Shown here piece by piece: positions 14,482-14,628 of a stretch of 14,628 nucleotides of DNA; the first letter of the stretch is position 1; each line of letters starts with the position of its first letter. This DNA is from Phycisphaerales bacterium UBA3158 (GTDB lineage Bacteria > Planctomycetota > Phycisphaerae > Phycisphaerales > SM1A02). Both the position numbers and the translations under genes were made by a program. The stretch covers positions 1 to 14,628 of the forward strand of contig DEYM01000148.1 of assembly GCA_002364555.1 (NCBI GenBank), given 5' to 3'. The notes beneath the pieces were generated by a model. That model had not been told where the DNA came from, did no database searches, and was given only the letters and a program-made list of their open reading frames with translations.

Positions 14482-14628
14482 TCAGGGCATCCTGGCGATC
14501 TTCTCGAAACCTTCACCACAGGCAGCGACCAGAGCATCGATCTCGACCTCGGTCATCGGTGTCGACATCATGGCCGAACACGTGTTGATCATGACGAAAC
14601 CGGCATCGAAGAGATGATCCAGCATCGT
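14482..14628 (-). CDS. Class III (glutamate-1-semialdehyde-type) aminotransferase, C-terminal end
   Basis: Partial gene reading in from the right edge. The last 48 residues are visible, from MLDHLFDAGFVMINTCSAMM through STPMTEVEIDALVAACGEGF to KIARMP before TGA. The layout is typical for the C-terminus of PLP-dependent class III aminotransferases such as glutamate-1-semialdehyde 2,1-aminomutase: LL..G hydrophobic strand, a short loop, S.xxxTExEID and an amphipathic helix. The PLP-binding lysine and other diagnostic residues lie outside the window, so the exact enzyme (haem precursor synthesis or a secondary-metabolite aminotransferase) cannot be given. No obvious terminator follows the stop. 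Confidence 0.55.
   Translation of the reverse strand, partial: TMLDHLFDAGFVMINTCSAMMSTPMTEVEIDALVAACGEGFEKIARMP

Overview
The window looks like chromosomal DNA from a planctomycete, most likely a Phycisphaerae/Phycisphaerales-type marine lineage. This is inferred from gene types, not from any marker gene. The clues are a PEP-CTERM-like sorting tail ending in an arginine run (VPAP, hydrophobic segment, RRRRR), an esterase ending in a planctomycete-style dockerin repeat pair, a right-handed beta-helix surface protein of the kind common in that group, and a signal-peptide-bearing tricorn-type protease. The DNA is moderately GC-rich, with AT-rich intergenic stretches. I see no rRNA, tRNA, CRISPR array, insertion sequence or phage gene.

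Layout, left to right. (1) 1-457 (-): N-terminal part of a secreted beta-helix protein cut by the window edge. (2) 698-4480 (-): a 1260-residue tricorn-family S41 protease with a large acidic insertion. (3) 4626-5453 (+): a ZIP-family metal transporter, divergent from the protease and sharing with it a compact back-to-back promoter region. (4) 5484-7133 (-): a DUF1338 / 2-oxoadipate dioxygenase-decarboxylase (HglS-like) enzyme, convergent with the transporter. (5) 7352-8374 (-): a secreted PHB-depolymerase/feruloyl-esterase-like hydrolase with a dockerin tail and its own terminator. (6) 8531-8857 (-): a PEP-CTERM protein without a signal peptide, probably a 5'-truncated remnant, followed by a strong terminator.

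(7) 9003-13790 (+): four co-directional genes with gaps of 20-35 bases. They encode a large exported protein with two CsgG/LpoB-like halves, a FlgT-C-like segment and a PEGA-like domain; a COG3014-type lipoprotein; a YcfL/DUF1425 lipoprotein; and an LpoB-like lipoprotein. In gammaproteobacteria LpoB activates the bifunctional peptidoglycan synthase PBP1B from the outer membrane, and YcfL is its genomic neighbour. This block is the best candidate for an under-described envelope system, because planctomycetes have an unusual and partly reduced cell-wall machinery.

(8) 13796-14161 (-): a small NTF2/SnoaL-like (lumazine-binding-like) protein, convergent with the operon. (9) 14272-14418 (+): a candidate 48-residue single-pass membrane protein with a GTG start. 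(10) 14482-14628 (-): the C-terminal end of a probable class III (glutamate-1-semialdehyde-type) aminotransferase, cut by the right edge.

Most of the proteins are exported or membrane-bound: surface beta-helix, periplasmic protease, metal transporter, secreted esterase and envelope lipoproteins. DUF1338 and the aminotransferase are the clearly cytoplasmic enzymes.
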